Assembly: GCA_023473665.1 (NCBI GenBank)
Contig: JAMCYM010000003.1
Coordinates: 62,001-126,000, forward strand
DNA length: 64,000 bases
Reading direction: 5' to 3'
DNA from: Candidatus Marsarchaeota archaeon
GTDB taxonomy: Archaea > Micrarchaeota > Micrarchaeia > Micrarchaeales > Micrarchaeaceae
The position numbers and the translations under genes were made by a program. The notes beneath the pieces were generated by a model, which saw only the letters and a program-made list of their open reading frames with translations, had not been told where the DNA came from and ran no database searches. Shown here in pieces: positions 42,023 to 51,160 of the stretch. Position 1 is the first letter of the stretch. Each line of letters begins with the position of its first letter.

Positions 42023-42702
42023 TAGCGTGCCTGTTCAGCGGCGGCAAGGACTCTACGCTGGCACTGCACAAAGCCGCGCAACAGGGCTCAAAGGCAGAGC
42101 TGCTGCTCACAATGGTGCCAGAGAGCCCCGAAAGCTACATGTTTCACAAGCCGAACATAATGCAGACCAGACTGCAGGCTGAATCGCTGGGAATCAGGCA
42201 GGTATTTGTCGAGACTGAGGGCGAGAAAGAGAAGGAGCTTGATGATCTGGAGAGTGCGCTCTATGCCAACAATATCAGTACGCTGATAACTGGTGCAATA
42301 GCAAGCAACTACCAACGCAAGCGCATACAGGACATGTGCGACAGGCTCGGCATAAAGCACGTGGCGCCGTTATGGGGCATCGATCCAGCGGAAGAGCTCA
42401 GGGAGCTTGCGCAGAATTACGAAGCCATAATAACGCACGTTGCCGCCGAAGGCCTGGATGCGAGCTTCCTTGGCGCGCGTATTGACACTGCAATGGCCGA
42501 AAGGCTTGCACAGCTGAACAGGCGTTACGGAATAAGCCTGATATTCGAAGGCGGAGAGGCTGAGTCGTTCGTGCTCGATGCTCCGATGTTCAGTAAGCGC
42601 ATCGTAGTACGGAAGGCGCACAACGAGATTCAAGGCAGCGTTGGAACTTATGTGATAGACGATGCAATACTGGCCGAAAAGCAGCAGCGTGCGCAGGAAT
42701 AA
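42019..42702 (+). CDS. dph6: Diphthine-ammonia ligase Dph6 (ATP-PPase family)
   Basis: 227 residues from ATG at 42019, overlapping the endonuclease III stop as ATGA with GTGA just upstream. CLFSGGKDSTLALHKA is the PP-loop; GAIASNYQRKRIQDMCDRLG and PLWGID, then EGGEAESFVLDAP are DUF71/Dph6 hallmarks. It performs the final amidation of diphthamide on EF-2. The first step enzyme Dph2 is encoded 2.5 kb further on. Confidence 0.92.
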   Translation: MIACLFSGGKDSTLALHKAAQQGSKAELLLTMVPESPESYMFHKPNIMQTRLQAESLGIRQVFVETEGEKEKELDDLESALYANNISTLITGAIASNYQRKRIQDMCDRLGIKHVAPLWGIDPAEELRELAQNYEAIITHVAAEGLDASFLGARIDTAMAERLAQLNRRYGISLIFEGGEAESFVLDAPMFSKRIVVRKAHNEIQGSVGTYVIDDAILAEKQQRAQE

Positions 42703-42711
42703 ATAGTTGCC

Positions 42712-43971
42712 ATGCGTTCTAATCCCGGCGATGTGGTGAAAAGCATACTTTCTAGGAGAAGCGCATTCGCGAAGAATTCGATACTCGAAGAGGAGCGCGT
42801 GGTGGAGAGCCTGGAAAAGGAGGGCAGGAAGGTTATAGCGCTCAACAGGGGCGACCCTCCAGCGTATTTTCCCACGCCAAAGTACATAATTGATGCGTAC
42901 GTGAGGGCGCTGCGTGCCAATCATACCGGCTATTCCAGAGCAGAAGGAATATTCGAGCTCATCGACGCAATACTGAAGAGATATTCCAGGATGTACGGCG
43001 TGAGCGCCGACGAGCATGACATTATAGTAACGGCCGGCATAACCGAAGGCCTGCACTTCCTGAACGCATCGCTGATAAACGGCGGCGACCAGGCGATAAT
43101 CTTCAGCCCGTATTACAACCAGTACATGTCCCAGCTCAGGATGGACGGCGGCGTGCCTATACTGGAGCGCTACGACGAGTCAAACTCGTGGAACATCGAT
43201 ACGGATGGCGTCAAGCGCTCGCTGCTGCGCCTGAAGGCGCAGAAGAAGCTGCACAAAGTAAAATACATGATAATAACGAATCCGAACAACCCCACTGGCA
43301 CGGTGCTGAAGCGCTCTGTTCTGGAGGATATAGCTGACATAGCGAACGACTACGGCGTGCTCCTGGTAAGCGACGAGATATACGATGAAATAATATACAA
43401 CGGGGCGAGCTTCACCACAATGAGCAAGATAGCGAAGGGCATGCCGCATGTAATATTCAACGGCGCGTCGAAGGACTACGATGCGACCGGATTCAGGATA
43501 GGCTATGCGCTCGTGCCGGAGCGTGACAAGGTATCCATGCAGCTCAAGGAGAAGCTGGCCGACATGGCGCGCGTCAGGCTCTCGGTCAACACGCCCGCGC
43601 AGTACGCGGTGGCAGAAGCAATGAACAACGTGAAGGAGCACGCAAGGTCTATCAGCAAAATGGTGAGCTCTATAGAGCGCAGCGTGAACTACGCAATGAA
43701 GCGCATAAATGCGAACCAATACCTGAGCGCAGTGAGGCCGAACGGCGCCTTCTACATACTGCCGAGAGTTGACTTCAAGGCCCTCAGGCTGAAGGGCGAC
43801 CACGAGTTCGTAGACAAATTGCTTAAGAGCACCGGCGTGCAGCTGAGCAGGGGTTCGGGTTTCGGCGCGCCATCGCACATACGGATCGTCGCGCTCCCGC
43901 AGAAAAAGATATTAGAGTATGCGATGGACAAGATAGATGATTTCTGCGCGCGAAACGCCAGGAAGCAATGA
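42712..43971 (+). CDS. Class I/II PLP-dependent aminotransferase
   Basis: 419 residues, fold type I. TNPNNPTGTVL, VSDEIYDEIIY and GASKDYDATGFRIGYAL (with the PLP-binding Lys) are in order; a late R in PSHIRIVAL binds the substrate carboxylate. Probably an aspartate- or alanine-type aminotransferase; specificity cannot be read from motifs. Nine bases after dph6; tRNA-Val follows three bases after its stop. Confidence 0.9.
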   Translation: MRSNPGDVVKSILSRRSAFAKNSILEEERVVESLEKEGRKVIALNRGDPPAYFPTPKYIIDAYVRALRANHTGYSRAEGIFELIDAILKRYSRMYGVSADEHDIIVTAGITEGLHFLNASLINGGDQAIIFSPYYNQYMSQLRMDGGVPILERYDESNSWNIDTDGVKRSLLRLKAQKKLHKVKYMIITNPNNPTGTVLKRSVLEDIADIANDYGVLLVSDEIYDEIIYNGASFTTMSKIAKGMPHVIFNGASKDYDATGFRIGYALVPERDKVSMQLKEKLADMARVRLSVNTPAQYAVAEAMNNVKEHARSISKMVSSIERSVNYAMKRINANQYLSAVRPNGAFYILPRVDFKALRLKGDHEFVDKLLKSTGVQLSRGSGFGAPSHIRIVALPQKKILEYAMDKIDDFCARNARKQ

Positions 43972-43974
43972 AAC

Positions 43975-44046
43975 GGGCCCGTAGTCTAACGGTTACGACG
44001 CCAGCCTTACACGCTAGAGGTCGGAGTTCGACTCTCCGCGGGCCCA
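43975..44046 (+). tRNA. tRNA-Val(TAC)
   Basis: Acceptor GGGCCCG pairs with CGGGCCC, discriminator A at 44046. D-stem GTC/GAC, anticodon loop CTTACAC with anticodon TAC at 44008-44010, T-arm CGGAG-TTCGACT-CTCCG. The anticodon stem CCAGC/GCTAG has one C-A mismatch at 28-42. 72 nt, no intron, no encoded CCA. Only three bases after the aminotransferase stop. Confidence 0.94.
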
Positions 44047-44107
44047 TTCGCAGTTTAACGTCGACAAAGTCGGCGTTCTAAAACATTGAGCCTAGCAAGG
44101 TCGCAGA

Positions 44108-44431
44108 TTACAGTATGTCCCCTATCACGCTTGCAGCGCCGCCCTTGACGTGGTAGCTGTGCAGCTTGTGGGCCTTCCTAAGGTGCTTTGACATGAAGCT
44201 GGAAGTGTTGCCGTGGTAGCACAAGAACACGTGGTTCTCGAGCTTGCTTAGCTCCTTCTCGTCGCTGTAAAGGAGCTGCTCCGGGTCCATGCTGATTATC
44301 CTGTCCTTGCCGACGTTGAGCAGCTTGCTCATGCGCTCCTTTGGCTCTGCGCCCAGCCATACGAGCTTAGTATCCTTTTCGCTTATGAGCCTGAGCGCGT
44401 CCTTGAAGCCCAAACCATCATTACCTGCCAT
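44108..44431 (-). CDS. Rhodanese-like domain protein
   Basis: 107 residues. The second half, VFLCYHGNTSSFMSKHLRKAHK then YHVKGGAAS, follows the rhodanese plan: strand, active-site loop starting with Cys (CYHGNTS), helix, strand and the closing K-G-G turn. The N-terminal part contains a D-P-E-x-L element as in many rhodaneses (SMDPEQLL). A single-domain sulfur-transfer or phosphatase-like protein; the arginine common in the loop is replaced. Confidence 0.6.
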   Translation of the reverse strand: MAGNDGLGFKDALRLISEKDTKLVWLGAEPKERMSKLLNVGKDRIISMDPEQLLYSDEKELSKLENHVFLCYHGNTSSFMSKHLRKAHKLHSYHVKGGAASVIGDIL

Positions 44432-44595
44432 GATGCCCTCCCTTCAACAAATCGTATTGGAGCATATCAGATTATTAAGCGTTTGCCCTTTTGAAACAGA
44501 CGGTGTGGCCTCCAATCTAATTTGAAAGTTACGACGTATTGCAGAGAGTACAGCACGAAGCCAAAGATGAGACTTAAATATGAAAATGAAAAAGC

Positions 44596-44607
44596 TTTTT
44601 ATATATG
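44596..44607 (+). promoter_or_regulatory. Strong TATA box of pilin gene
   Basis: TTTTTATATATG, about 40 bases upstream of the pilin ATG, in an AT-rich stretch preceded by purines (GAAAATGAAAAAGC). Strongest TATA match in this part of the window and consistent with a highly expressed surface protein. Confidence 0.5.
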
Positions 44608-44643
44608 CCTTTCTCATTGTAGCTAGACCAGAAAGTTGATGCT

Positions 44644-45156
44644 ATGAACCGCGCAGGCAGAAAAGCGCAAAGCGCTATGGAATACCTGATGACCTACGGC
44701 TGGGCCATCCTAATAATAGCAGTAGTGCTGGCAGCACTGTTTTCACTGAACGTCTTCAGCACTTCGTTCCTCGGGACCGAATGCTCTTCTAGCACGGGAT
44801 ACATATGCTCGGGCCCAGTTCTGCATGCTGGCACGTTCAATGCGCTGGTGGGTCAGGGCACAGGCACAAGCTGGAGCTCTGCCAACATAATATTCGTTGA
44901 GTCAGGTGCAGGCACGCCAACTTCGACTTCCTTCACTGCCGGATGCGCATATGCCGCCAGCAACGGGATATCGAGCGGCAGCACAGTTACATTCTCAGTG
45001 TCTGACGGCATGACTGGCAGCGGCGCAACCACATGCACCGCGCTCCCGAGCACTGTCGGAAGTTCAGTTGCAGGCGCGCTGTGGGCAGATTACAGCACTG
45101 CATCTACAAGCGGCCTAATAGCAGAGATAGGCACTGTGTCACTGAAGGCAGTCTGA
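44644..45156 (+). CDS. Archaeal type IV pilin-like protein
   Basis: 170 residues. MNRAGRKAQSAMEYLMTYGWAILIIAVVLAAL is a class III signal peptide with the Q-S-A-M-E-Y-L motif and a following membrane helix. The mature part is Ser/Thr/Gly-rich with four to six Cys. It is likely processed by a prepilin peptidase and polymerised by an ATPase such as that at 23-24 kb. A pyrimidine-rich tract follows its stop (about 45160-45184). Confidence 0.8.
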   Translation: MNRAGRKAQSAMEYLMTYGWAILIIAVVLAALFSLNVFSTSFLGTECSSSTGYICSGPVLHAGTFNALVGQGTGTSWSSANIIFVESGAGTPTSTSFTAGCAYAASNGISSGSTVTFSVSDGMTGSGATTCTALPSTVGSSVAGALWADYSTASTSGLIAEIGTVSLKAV

Positions 45157-45159
45157 TCG

Positions 45160-45184
45160 GCTCGCCTTCCTTTCTTCTTTTTCT
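45160..45184 (+). terminator. Pyrimidine/T-rich tract after the pilin gene
   Basis: TTCCTTTCTTCTTTTTCTTAG directly after the pilin stop, at the convergent junction with dph2. Archaeal termination uses such T-rich tracts; no hairpin is seen. Confidence 0.4.
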
Positions 45185-45187
45185 TAG

Positions 45188-46123
45188 TCAGCCCTCAGCG
45201 CCAGCTCTCATCTTCTTTAGCTCCGCCTTCATCCTCAGCACCTCCATAAGCTCGTTGGCGCTGAGCATGGGCTTCCTGAGCCTGTCGGTGTCGTCTATGG
45301 CGAGCCTCGGGCATGCGGTGTTGACGAAGGCGTCGAACTCCAGCATGTTGTTCAGCGACTCGAAATCGAAGGTGTTGGCCGTGAGTATCGCTGCGCTGAG
45401 GCCCTTGCTCTCTATCATTTTCTTGAGAAGCCCGGCCAGCTGCGCGTTGTGCTGGCCGTTCTTCGTGGTAAGCATTATGCCGAAGTTCCTGGCTTCCAAC
45501 GAAGCCAGCACCTTGCCCTTGCTTCTCTTCGCATAGGTATCTCGCATCCCGTCAATGAACTCTATCCTGTTCTCGAAAGGCTCGATGGCCAGAAAAGGCT
45601 TGGTCGTGGCGAGCAGCGCGCCGAGCGGATGGAATATGCCTCCCCCGAAATACACGTGCGCGTCTACAGCTTTGTCGATGCTTGCAGAGCTGCCCACGTC
45701 GCACCCTAGGATCTGGCCCGGTCTCTTCGCGAAACCGTACGGCTTGCCTATCACAACAACTTTGCCGTTGCGCTCGTAGAATTCCTTTATGGCATCGAGC
45801 TGGTGCACGTGCTGTATTGTAGTGACTATACCTATAGTTTCGAAGCCCTCGAGCATGCCCAGCGACTTGCCAAGGAGCGCCAGCGGGGCATCGATGCTAT
45901 ACTCGACATACTCCACGTTGAAGTCCACGTGCTGGAATTCGGCGTGCCCGAAGTGCACGAGCTTGTCGGCCTTTATGGCGTGCGCCTCGTCAAGCGCGAG
46001 GTCGCAGGCGCCGAAAGTGGGCGAGGCCGACACGAACACCTCGTTGCCCTCGCTCTCGAGGCGCTTGGCGTGCTTCAGCGCCTCTTGCTTGAGCCCTTCG
46101 GGAAACTGCAATAGTATGCGCAT
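45188..46123 (-). CDS. dph2: Diphthamide synthase Dph2
   Basis: 311 residues. Three conserved Cys that bind the unusual [4Fe-4S] cluster are present: in FGACDLALDE, in LGCDVGSS and in NTACPRLAIDD. It transfers the 3-amino-3-carboxypropyl group of SAM to the EF-2 histidine, the first step of diphthamide synthesis. With Dph6 nearby the pathway is represented at both ends in this window. Confidence 0.94.
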   Translation of the reverse strand: MRILLQFPEGLKQEALKHAKRLESEGNEVFVSASPTFGACDLALDEAHAIKADKLVHFGHAEFQHVDFNVEYVEYSIDAPLALLGKSLGMLEGFETIGIVTTIQHVHQLDAIKEFYERNGKVVVIGKPYGFAKRPGQILGCDVGSSASIDKAVDAHVYFGGGIFHPLGALLATTKPFLAIEPFENRIEFIDGMRDTYAKRSKGKVLASLEARNFGIMLTTKNGQHNAQLAGLLKKMIESKGLSAAILTANTFDFESLNNMLEFDAFVNTACPRLAIDDTDRLRKPMLSANELMEVLRMKAELKKMRAGAEG

Positions 46124-46166
46124 GCGCAGGACCTGTTTACCTTTATAATGAGGGCAGGCATATGCT

Positions 46167-46685
46167 CTATGCTACGCTGACCTTGTATAGCCCGGAAAGC
46201 TTGTTGGCTGCCTTCCGGAATGCCTCTTTCGCGTGGCCTATGTTCTGCCTCGTTGTCTTTATCATGAATAGCGGCTGCCCCTCCCTGAGCCTGGCCGCGA
46301 CGCTCGTCGACTTGCCGAAGGCGTGGCTCATTCCCTGCGATATTCTGTCGGCGCCAGCTCCGGTTGCCATCTTGTGCTCCCTTATGATGCTGTGCGGATA
46401 CACAAGCACCTTGAAGTAGTAGCCGCCCGGTATTGCTCCTTCCAGGTACTTGTTGGCCTGCTGCCTTGCTGCCTCTATCGCGTTGGAGCGCAGCTGCACT
46501 GCACCCCTGGTGTTGAGGGTTATAGCGGCATCATAGCTCTTGTTGTCGACGCCCATGTTGAATATGAGCAAGCTGGTGTGCGGAAGCGAGCGTATGTAGT
46601 TTTTCTTCGGCTTCTTCTGCGAATAGCGTGACCACGACTGCGATGAGATGTACCTGAACGTGCGCGCCGGCCTTAGCCTTCCCAT
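46167..46685 (-). CDS. rpl10e: Ribosomal protein uL16 (L10e)
   Basis: 172 residues, archaeal L10e form: RPARTFRYISSQSWSRYSQKKPKKNYIRS at the start, GADRISQGMSHAFGKSTSVAARL and a C-terminal KEAFRKAANKL. Sits near the peptidyl-transferase centre. 43 bases upstream of dph2 and on the same strand; divergent from ftsZ. Confidence 0.95.
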   Translation of the reverse strand: MGRLRPARTFRYISSQSWSRYSQKKPKKNYIRSLPHTSLLIFNMGVDNKSYDAAITLNTRGAVQLRSNAIEAARQQANKYLEGAIPGGYYFKVLVYPHSIIREHKMATGAGADRISQGMSHAFGKSTSVAARLREGQPLFMIKTTRQNIGHAKEAFRKAANKLSGLYKVSVA

Positions 46686-46838
46686 TGTATCGCCATCATT
46701 AGTAATCCTGTAAGCCGGCCATGTGCCCGGCTACAAAGAGCTAACGCTATCATTATGCACAAGAACCTATAAAAACGTATTTTCGGCGCGGCGCCATACT
46801 AATTTATACTTGCGCCTAGAAATATTAAGGGCGGTAGG

Positions 46839-47876
46839 ATGGAGCTTATCGAAGATGCACTTGGTTCCAACGACGAAGAGGGCATGTTCAGGGCCAAGAT
46901 AGCGGTCTGCGGAGTCGGCGGCGGCGGCAGCAACACTGTGCAGCGGATTAGCAGGCTCGGCATAAAGGGCGCCTCGCTGATAGCCATAAACACAGACTCG
47001 AAGCACATCAACAGCCTTGACCCGTCGATAAGGCGCGTGCTCATAGGCGGCGCACTTACCAGAGGCCTAGGCGCTGGCGGTTTTGCCGAAATAGGCGAGA
47101 AGGCCGCGCAGTACTCGAAGAGCGACATAGATGCTGTGCTCAACGACTACAATCTGGTGTTCGTAACAGCAGGCATGGGCGGAGGCACAGGCACAGGAGC
47201 GGCGCCCGTTGCTGCTGAATCTGCAAAGCGCAACGGCTCCATAGTCATAGGCATCGTGACATTCCCGTTCAGGCTGGAGCGCGTCAGGCTCAACGTCGCT
47301 CTCAAGGGCATAGAGGAGCTCAGGAAGAACGTCGACACACTCATAGTGATAGACAACCAGCGCCTCGTGGAGCTGTACCCGAATCTTGCGCTTGAGCAGG
47401 CGTTCAAGGTAGCAGACGAGGTCACCGCGAGGGCGGTGCGCGGCATAACCGAGACCGTGAACGTGCCAAGCTTCATAAATCTCGATTTTGCCGACGTTAA
47501 GAACATAATGTCCGGCGGCGGGCTCGCCATGATAAGCGTGGGCGAGGGCAAAGGCTCCAACAAGGTAGAGGACGTCGTCGAGGACACGCTCAGGAACAAG
47601 CTCCTTGATGTCAACTACGAGGGTGCGACGAGCGCGCTAATACACATAACCGGCGGCCCTGAACTGACATTGGGGGACGCGAACGAGATAGGCAGGCGCC
47701 TCACAGAGCAGACGGCGCCAACGGCCAACGTGGTATGGGGCGCAAGGGTCGATCCTACATTCACTGACAAAGTCGAGGTAATCGCGATATTCACCGGCGT
47801 CAAGAGCCCGTCAATATTCTCGAGCAAGGAGCACGAGGAGCAGCCAGGGCAGCCATTCGGGCTTACCCACCTCTAA
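46839..47876 (+). CDS. ftsZ: Cell division GTPase FtsZ
   Basis: 345 residues. VCGVGGGGSNTVQRI at the nucleotide pocket, GMGGGTGTGAAPV (about 112-124) tubulin signature, and the T7 loop area around SFINLDFADVKNIMSGGG. The C-terminal tail is short. Forms the division ring. AT-rich leader with TTTATACTT about 35 bases upstream. Confidence 0.97.
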   Translation: MELIEDALGSNDEEGMFRAKIAVCGVGGGGSNTVQRISRLGIKGASLIAINTDSKHINSLDPSIRRVLIGGALTRGLGAGGFAEIGEKAAQYSKSDIDAVLNDYNLVFVTAGMGGGTGTGAAPVAAESAKRNGSIVIGIVTFPFRLERVRLNVALKGIEELRKNVDTLIVIDNQRLVELYPNLALEQAFKVADEVTARAVRGITETVNVPSFINLDFADVKNIMSGGGLAMISVGEGKGSNKVEDVVEDTLRNKLLDVNYEGATSALIHITGGPELTLGDANEIGRRLTEQTAPTANVVWGARVDPTFTDKVEVIAIFTGVKSPSIFSSKEHEEQPGQPFGLTHL

Positions 47877-47961
47877 TCCGCATTCCTGGAGTTTTCGGAA
47901 AGGCCGTGCATGCGCATTTATGCAATCATAACAATTCATGCTGTTCTGCGAGAGTGATCAA

Positions 47962-48612
47962 ATGGGACTATTGAAGGATTCTGACAAGAAAACCGTATCT
48001 GAGCTGTTCAGCAAGAATCTGGAGGGCGAGGTGAACCTCATGCTGTTCTACGACTCGCCGTCCAAATGCGAGCTCTGCGAGCAGACGCGCGGCCTGGTCA
48101 AGGAAGTGGCTGCATTGAACGCCAAGATAAAGGTCACAGAGTACGATATCAACTCTGCGCAGAAGGAGGCCAAGTTTCTCGGAGTGGATAAGACGCCAGC
48201 GCTTGTTGTGGGAGGCAAGAAGCTCTACAACGTGGTGTACTACGGCATACCTGCAGGCTACGAGTTCTCGTCGCTGCTCGATGACATGATCGACGCCTCT
48301 AAGGGCGTAACGCGGCTCTCGCCGGCCACAAAGGAGCGCCTCAAGGAGGTCAAGACTCCTGTAGAGATAAAGGTGTTCGTGACGCCGACATGCCCATACT
48401 GCCCTAAGGCCGTGCGCACGGCTCACCAGTTCGCCATGGAAAACAGCATGATAAAAGGCCATATGATAGAAGCCACGGAATTCATGGAGCTGGCCCAGCA
48501 TTACGGCGTCATGGGGGTGCCGAAGGTAGTGATAAACGACAGCGTCTCGTTCGAGGGCGCGTATCCAGAGGACGCCTTCCTTGAATACGTGCTGCAGGCC
48601 GCTAAGGCATAG
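47962..48612 (+). CDS. Protein disulfide oxidoreductase (PDO, two thioredoxin folds)
   Basis: 216 residues from ATG at 47962, preceded by GTGATC (47954-47959); an upstream ATG at 47938 lacks such a site. Two tandem thioredoxin-like units carry CELC (36-39) and CPYC (144-147), the archaeal PDO layout. Cytosolic thiol/disulfide exchange, often the electron donor for peroxiredoxins. Its stop abuts the end of rad50. Confidence 0.93.
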   Translation: MGLLKDSDKKTVSELFSKNLEGEVNLMLFYDSPSKCELCEQTRGLVKEVAALNAKIKVTEYDINSAQKEAKFLGVDKTPALVVGGKKLYNVVYYGIPAGYEFSSLLDDMIDASKGVTRLSPATKERLKEVKTPVEIKVFVTPTCPYCPKAVRTAHQFAMENSMIKGHMIEATEFMELAQHYGVMGVPKVVINDSVSFEGAYPEDAFLEYVLQAAKA

Positions 48613-50910
48613 TCACTCTATGACTGTGGGACCGTTGGCAGACTTGTCCCTGTCGAGCGAGAAGACACGTGCGCCGCCTATCTGCTTCAGGCTGTCGTCG
48701 TGCGTTATTATGAATATCTGCTCGACTATGCCGGGCAGGGTGCTTCCAAATACGTCTATAAGCTTGCTTATGCCCGCGCTGTCTATGTTGTGCGTGGGCT
48801 CGTCGAGTATGAGCCAGCGCAGGTTAGGCACTATGACCATCGCCATCGCGATGCGAAGCGCCAGGCAGGCCACGCTCCTCTCCCCGCCGCTCGCCACTGA
48901 ATTGACAGGCACCCAAGCGCCAGAGCCATTGGCGCCGACATTTGTCTCAAGTGCGTAGTCGTCATCATATGCCTTGAGCGCCACGGCAGAGTAGTCGCCG
49001 TACGGGTAGAGCCTCGGCCACAGGTCAAGCATAAGTTCGTTTATCGACGATACGAGGCGCGCCCTTAGCGCGCCCTCGGTCGATATTATGGCCTCTTTGA
49101 ACTTGTTGAGATTCGTGACGCGCTCCCTGCTGCGGGCTATGCGCCTCTCGAGCGCGCCTGCATTGTCCAGCTCCTTCCTGCGCTCCTTGAGCTGCGACTC
49201 CACGCTCTCCATGTAGCGTCTTTCGCTCTCCAGCTTCTCCCTCGCGGCGCTCAGCGATGCGGACTGCTCGGTGAAGGCGCTTTGCGCAGCCTCTAGCTGC
49301 TTGTCGTCGGCCTTTATCTCCGCCAGTTCCGCCGCCTGCCTGCCGAGCTCTGCCTCTGCTCTTGATAGCTCCTCGGCAAAGCCCCTCCTGCGCACAAGCT
49401 CCTCCTCCTTGCTCGTCAGCTCCCTGATTGTGTTCTTGGCTTTGTTGCTCTCCTCGCTCCTTGCCTTGAGCTCGGCGCTTGCACTATCTAGCTTCTCCTT
49501 TTCCCTTTTCGCGACCGCCGTGTGCTCCTCGAGGGCCTTCTCCGCGCCCTCATAGTCCTTCAGTCTGCCGAGCGCCAGCTGCAGCGCAGCCGTTTGCCTC
49601 TCGAGCTCTGCGACGAGCTTCCTCTTCTGCTCCGCGACCTTCGATTTTTCGGCCATCTCGTCCCCGAGGCTCTTCTCCAGGCCCTTTTTGTCCGCTAGGA
49701 GCTTCGCCCTGAGCCCGTCGTCCAGCTCGCGCTCGCATACGGGGCATTTGCTTAGGTGCTTGCTGAGCTCCTTTATCCACTCCGCGAGCTCCTTTCTCCG
49801 GCTTCCCGCGCTCGCGGATTCCTCTATGAGCCTCTGCAGCTCGCTTTTCTCGGCCTCAAGGAGCCCGGAAAGCTCCTTCATGTCCTTGCCGTGCACCTCC
49901 TTCAGCAGCGCTTCCTTCTCATGCTGCCTCTTTTCCTCCTGCCTCGCTGCAGTCTCGGCAGCAGTCAGCGCCTTGAGCGCCGCCTGCTCCTTCCCCTTTG
50001 CCTCTTCCACTTCGCGCTCAAGCCTCTTGTCCTGTTCATCTGCTGCCTTGCACTCCTTGCGCAATTGCTCTTCGTCGAGCTTCTTGGCATCTATCTCGGC
50101 GATGCTGGCCTTAAGCGTATCTGCCTTGCCCTTCAGCCCTTCCATCGACCTGCCGAGCTCGACGCGCCTCGCGTTGAGCCGCTTCAGCTTTTCAAGACGC
50201 TCTTTAGTTTCAGAAAATTTTACGGATAATGCCGCGATTTCGTTTTTGAGCTTCTCCTCTTCGCCCTTCGCCTTTGCCAGGTCTTTATCGAGCGCCTCTG
50301 CCTTGCCCTTCAGCTCCGCCAGGCTCATCTGGGCCAGCACCTGCTCGTCCTCCTTGACGAGGCTCTTGATGCTGTTTATCAGCGATGTCGCGTTGTCTTC
50401 TACTGCAGCGAAGTGGTCAAGGCCGAGCATCTCGTCTATCTCGCGTTTCCTGCTCTTCTTGTCCAGTTCGAGGAAGTAATCGAGCCTGTTCTGCTCAGCA
50501 TATACCGCCCTGGAGAAGGTATCGTAGTTTATCTTGAGCGCCGACTCTATCTCCTCCGTGACGCGCTCAGGCTGCGTCTGCAGGTACCTGCCGTTCTTCT
50601 CCAGCTTCGCTATGCTGGACTTGCCCCTCTGCACGCTTCTGGTGACGGTATAGATGTCACTGCCGAGGTCGAACGTCAGCCTTACCTCTGCGCCGTCCGC
50701 CATGCTGGGCCTGCTCGTCGGTATGTCGGCTATCTTCACGCGCTTGTGCTCAAGGGCCGGGAACGTGCCGAAGAGCGCGAACGATATGGCGTCCATCACG
50801 GAGCTCTTGCCCGCGCCCATAAGGCCCACGAGCACGTTCACGCCCTTCTGGAACTCCATGACGCTGTGCCTATGCGTCTTCCAATCCTTGAGCTCTATGG
50901 AATTTATCAC
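48613..50910 (-). CDS. rad50: Rad50-like SMC-family ATPase
   Basis: 765 residues. N-terminal Walker A GLMGAGKSSVMDAISFALFG, long coiled coils on both sides of a zinc-hook CPVCERELDDG (about residue 389), then ABC signature VASGGERSV and Walker B LILDEPTHNID. It works with Mre11 in DNA double-strand-break processing. No mre11, herA or nurA is adjacent, unlike the usual archaeal cluster. Slightly short for Rad50 (commonly 850-900). Confidence 0.92.
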   Translation of the reverse strand: MINSIELKDWKTHRHSVMEFQKGVNVLVGLMGAGKSSVMDAISFALFGTFPALEHKRVKIADIPTSRPSMADGAEVRLTFDLGSDIYTVTRSVQRGKSSIAKLEKNGRYLQTQPERVTEEIESALKINYDTFSRAVYAEQNRLDYFLELDKKSRKREIDEMLGLDHFAAVEDNATSLINSIKSLVKEDEQVLAQMSLAELKGKAEALDKDLAKAKGEEEKLKNEIAALSVKFSETKERLEKLKRLNARRVELGRSMEGLKGKADTLKASIAEIDAKKLDEEQLRKECKAADEQDKRLEREVEEAKGKEQAALKALTAAETAARQEEKRQHEKEALLKEVHGKDMKELSGLLEAEKSELQRLIEESASAGSRRKELAEWIKELSKHLSKCPVCERELDDGLRAKLLADKKGLEKSLGDEMAEKSKVAEQKRKLVAELERQTAALQLALGRLKDYEGAEKALEEHTAVAKREKEKLDSASAELKARSEESNKAKNTIRELTSKEEELVRRRGFAEELSRAEAELGRQAAELAEIKADDKQLEAAQSAFTEQSASLSAAREKLESERRYMESVESQLKERRKELDNAGALERRIARSRERVTNLNKFKEAIISTEGALRARLVSSINELMLDLWPRLYPYGDYSAVALKAYDDDYALETNVGANGSGAWVPVNSVASGGERSVACLALRIAMAMVIVPNLRWLILDEPTHNIDSAGISKLIDVFGSTLPGIVEQIFIITHDDSLKQIGGARVFSLDRDKSANGPTVIE

Positions 50911-50942
50911 AGGATCAGCCGACCTACGCTGATATACGGAAT

Positions 50943-51146
50943 TTATCTATAAAAAGGTGGCGTATCTGCTACAGGGCTAGCTATTTGCTTGCCAGCTTTT
51001 TTTACCTTCAGATATAATGAAATGTCCTGGCTTGCCGATTTGAGCACCGAATTGATAAGTGTGTTCTGCTGCTTGGACCACTTTCCGTTTGGCGTCCTTC
51101 TCACGTAGTCTGCCAATAGCTTTACGAATCTGAGCCTCTCATCCAT
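50943..51146 (-). CDS. Small protein of unknown function
   Basis: 67 residues, basic, predicted mostly helical (RLRFVKLLADYVRR, KQQNTLINSVLKSA). No family recognised. It follows aEF1B by 14 bases on the same strand and precedes rad50 by 32, so it is likely part of a zinc-ribbon/aEF1B/orphan/rad50 transcript. Confidence 0.55.
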   Translation of the reverse strand: MDERLRFVKLLADYVRRTPNGKWSKQQNTLINSVLKSASQDISLYLKVKKAGKQIASPVADTPPFYR

Positions 51147-51160
51147 CCCACGTTTAGACG

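Noticed and set aside
43180-43878. 232-codon minus-strand frame across the aminotransferase
   Set aside because: Reverse-frame shadow rich in His, Arg, Val and Tyr; no start context or motif.
43975-44046. tRNA-Val as a pseudogene because of a C-A mismatch in the anticodon stem
   Set aside because: All other stems, loops and conserved bases are normal; one mismatch at 28-42 is tolerable.
44432-44643. Possible C/D box RNA in the gap before the pilin gene
   Set aside because: A GATGAGA-like box is seen but no matching D box or guide arrangement; the stretch is better read as promoter.
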